Positions 28,470 through 29,330 of a DNA stretch of 29,330 nucleotides are shown here, in pieces. The stretch spans positions 1-29,330 of the forward strand of contig JAGFNK010000623.1 of the NCBI GenBank assembly GCA_025769875.1. The letters are read 5' to 3'. A program made the position numbers and the translations under genes. The stretch is from Russula earlei. Its lineage: Eukaryota; Basidiomycota; Agaricomycetes; Russulales; Russulaceae. The notes under the pieces were generated by a model, which saw only the letters and a list, made by a program, of their open reading frames with translations, was not told the DNA's origin and did no database searches. How positions within the stretch are numbered: the stretch's first letter is position 1; the number at the start of each line of letters is the position of its first letter.

Positions 28470-29207
28470 AAGAAACATACCATTAATAAGCACTAATTAT
28501 TGTCGTTTTCAGATAACGTGACGCGCCGGAAATTTCCGAAAAGAAAAGGGTTGGTAGAAAGAACTTGATGTATCTCGCCGAATTCGAATTCAAAAAATCA
28601 TAAAATAGCCCATTGGAACCGGAATGAAAACTAGCTTCTAAATGGAGGGTACCGAGAATGAAAAATAGAAATGTCGGAGATGTCAAAATTAGTATGTGGT
28701 GTGGTGTGTCCAGGGACGCGCGGGTGAGTAAGTAAGAGTGAAACAATTGGACCAAGGAAGTGAGCATTGACCAGGGACCTAGATGAGTCGAAACAAGAAC
28801 CACTAGGCGCAACTCCGAGGAAATGGGTCGAGGGTCCATCCAAAGAGGGCTTTCGAGACGCGGGCAGTCAGATTAGGAGAGGACACACACACACAGATCG
28901 CATTTTTCATGCTAGGTATTTACTAAAAGGAATCGTCAAGATTCTGGAAGAGAAGTGGGGAGAAGAGGCGAAAGAGGGAGACATGGGACGAGACATGTAT
29001 GGGATTCTTCTATTCCAGAGAGTAACTAAACAGTTTATATACAGGAGGGAGGAGAGAGGAAATAGGGAAACATGTGTAGTGACATCAGTAAGAGACTAAA
29101 CGAGATGTGGCAAGACTGCATGAAAGGCATTTGGCACGCGTGATTCCGTAGCCAACCGATTGCCTACCTTACACCTCCCAGGGGCTTGAAAATTTGACCA
29201 TCCTCGG
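28470..29207. other. No supported gene
   Basis: AG-rich DNA with a 110-codon plus ORF (28767-29099) and overlapping minus ORFs, none with a motif. A short (CA)6 run lies near 28884-28895. The right end would be the 3' region of the edge gene. Confidence 0.35.
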
Positions 29208-29330
29208 TCAAAGCGTCTTGAGCAAGTCTTCGACCTTGCGGCGCGTGGTCTCGTCATCGCAAAGGGGGTGGGCATTGCAGCAAGGCAGGATGGGGCGGGG
29301 GCGTGCTTGCGGTGTGTGCGTCATGTCGAA
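29208..29330 (-). CDS. 3' end of a gene cut by the window edge
   Basis: An open minus-strand frame enters at the right edge (FDMTHTPQARPRPILPCC), continues NAHPLCDDETTRRKVEDLL and ends at TGA 29208-29210. The tidy amphipathic end, TRRKVEDLLKTL, is typical of a real C-terminus. The Met within it could be a start, giving only 38 residues, but truncation by the window is likelier. The family is not recognised. Confidence 0.4.
   Translation of the reverse strand, partial: FDMTHTPQARPRPILPCCNAHPLCDDETTRRKVEDLLKTL

Overview
The window is nuclear DNA of a filamentous fungus, most likely an agaricomycete basidiomycete. The evidence is short introns (about 50-85 bp, GT..AG) in every host gene, recognisable fungal orthologues (Sho1, RNF10/Mag2, Wbp11), and a dense layer of decayed LTR retrotransposons plus a pogo-type DNA transposon. 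There are no bacterial operons, no CRISPR array and no rRNA. I could not recognise a tRNA gene.

Layout. Positions 1-7650 are a nested graveyard of LTR retroelements. It holds a Ty1/copia 5' LTR with its primer-binding site and a broken gag. That gag is interrupted by the 3' LTR, polypurine tract and gag of a minus-strand gypsy-like element. Promoter-bearing LTR-like stretches follow, with two long unrecognised ORF remnants (3839-5735). A 2,760-bp pogo/Tc5-like transposon with 43-bp inverted repeats and a TA duplication occupies 7654-10413. Its transposase keeps the D,D,D triad but has one in-frame TGA.

Positions 10470-15000 are GC-richer, host-like DNA. They hold a weak two-exon candidate gene, a well-formed three-exon small secreted protein gene (12049-12543) and a minus-strand PQ-loop membrane-protein pseudogene (about 13796-14990) containing a run of 28 G. 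Positions 15000-19200 are gene-free and almost devoid of CpG. They contain a solo gypsy-like LTR with a perfect 5-bp target duplication (17439-17934), a copia LTR (18808-19090) and a further LTR fragment.

From 19200 onward the DNA is host again. An unresolved minus-strand gene candidate runs into the LTR fragment. It is followed by SHO1 (+, 20852-22120, osmosensor of the HOG pathway), the RNF10/MAG2 E3 ligase (-, 23074-25225, convergent with SHO1) and a WBP11 splicing-factor homologue (+, 26096-27571, divergent from RNF10). Then come a FHIT-like N-terminal exon remnant, a fold-back repeat and the 3' end of a minus-strand gene cut by the window edge.

The three intact conserved genes are housekeeping or signalling genes with no evident shared pathway. 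The more unusual material is in the repeats. Hairpins in two copies of one LTR family keep their pairing through paired base changes. A gag-only element carries two CCHC knuckles. An orphan ORF pair lies inside the retroelement zone. CpG decay leaves visible marks on stop codons and promoter motifs.
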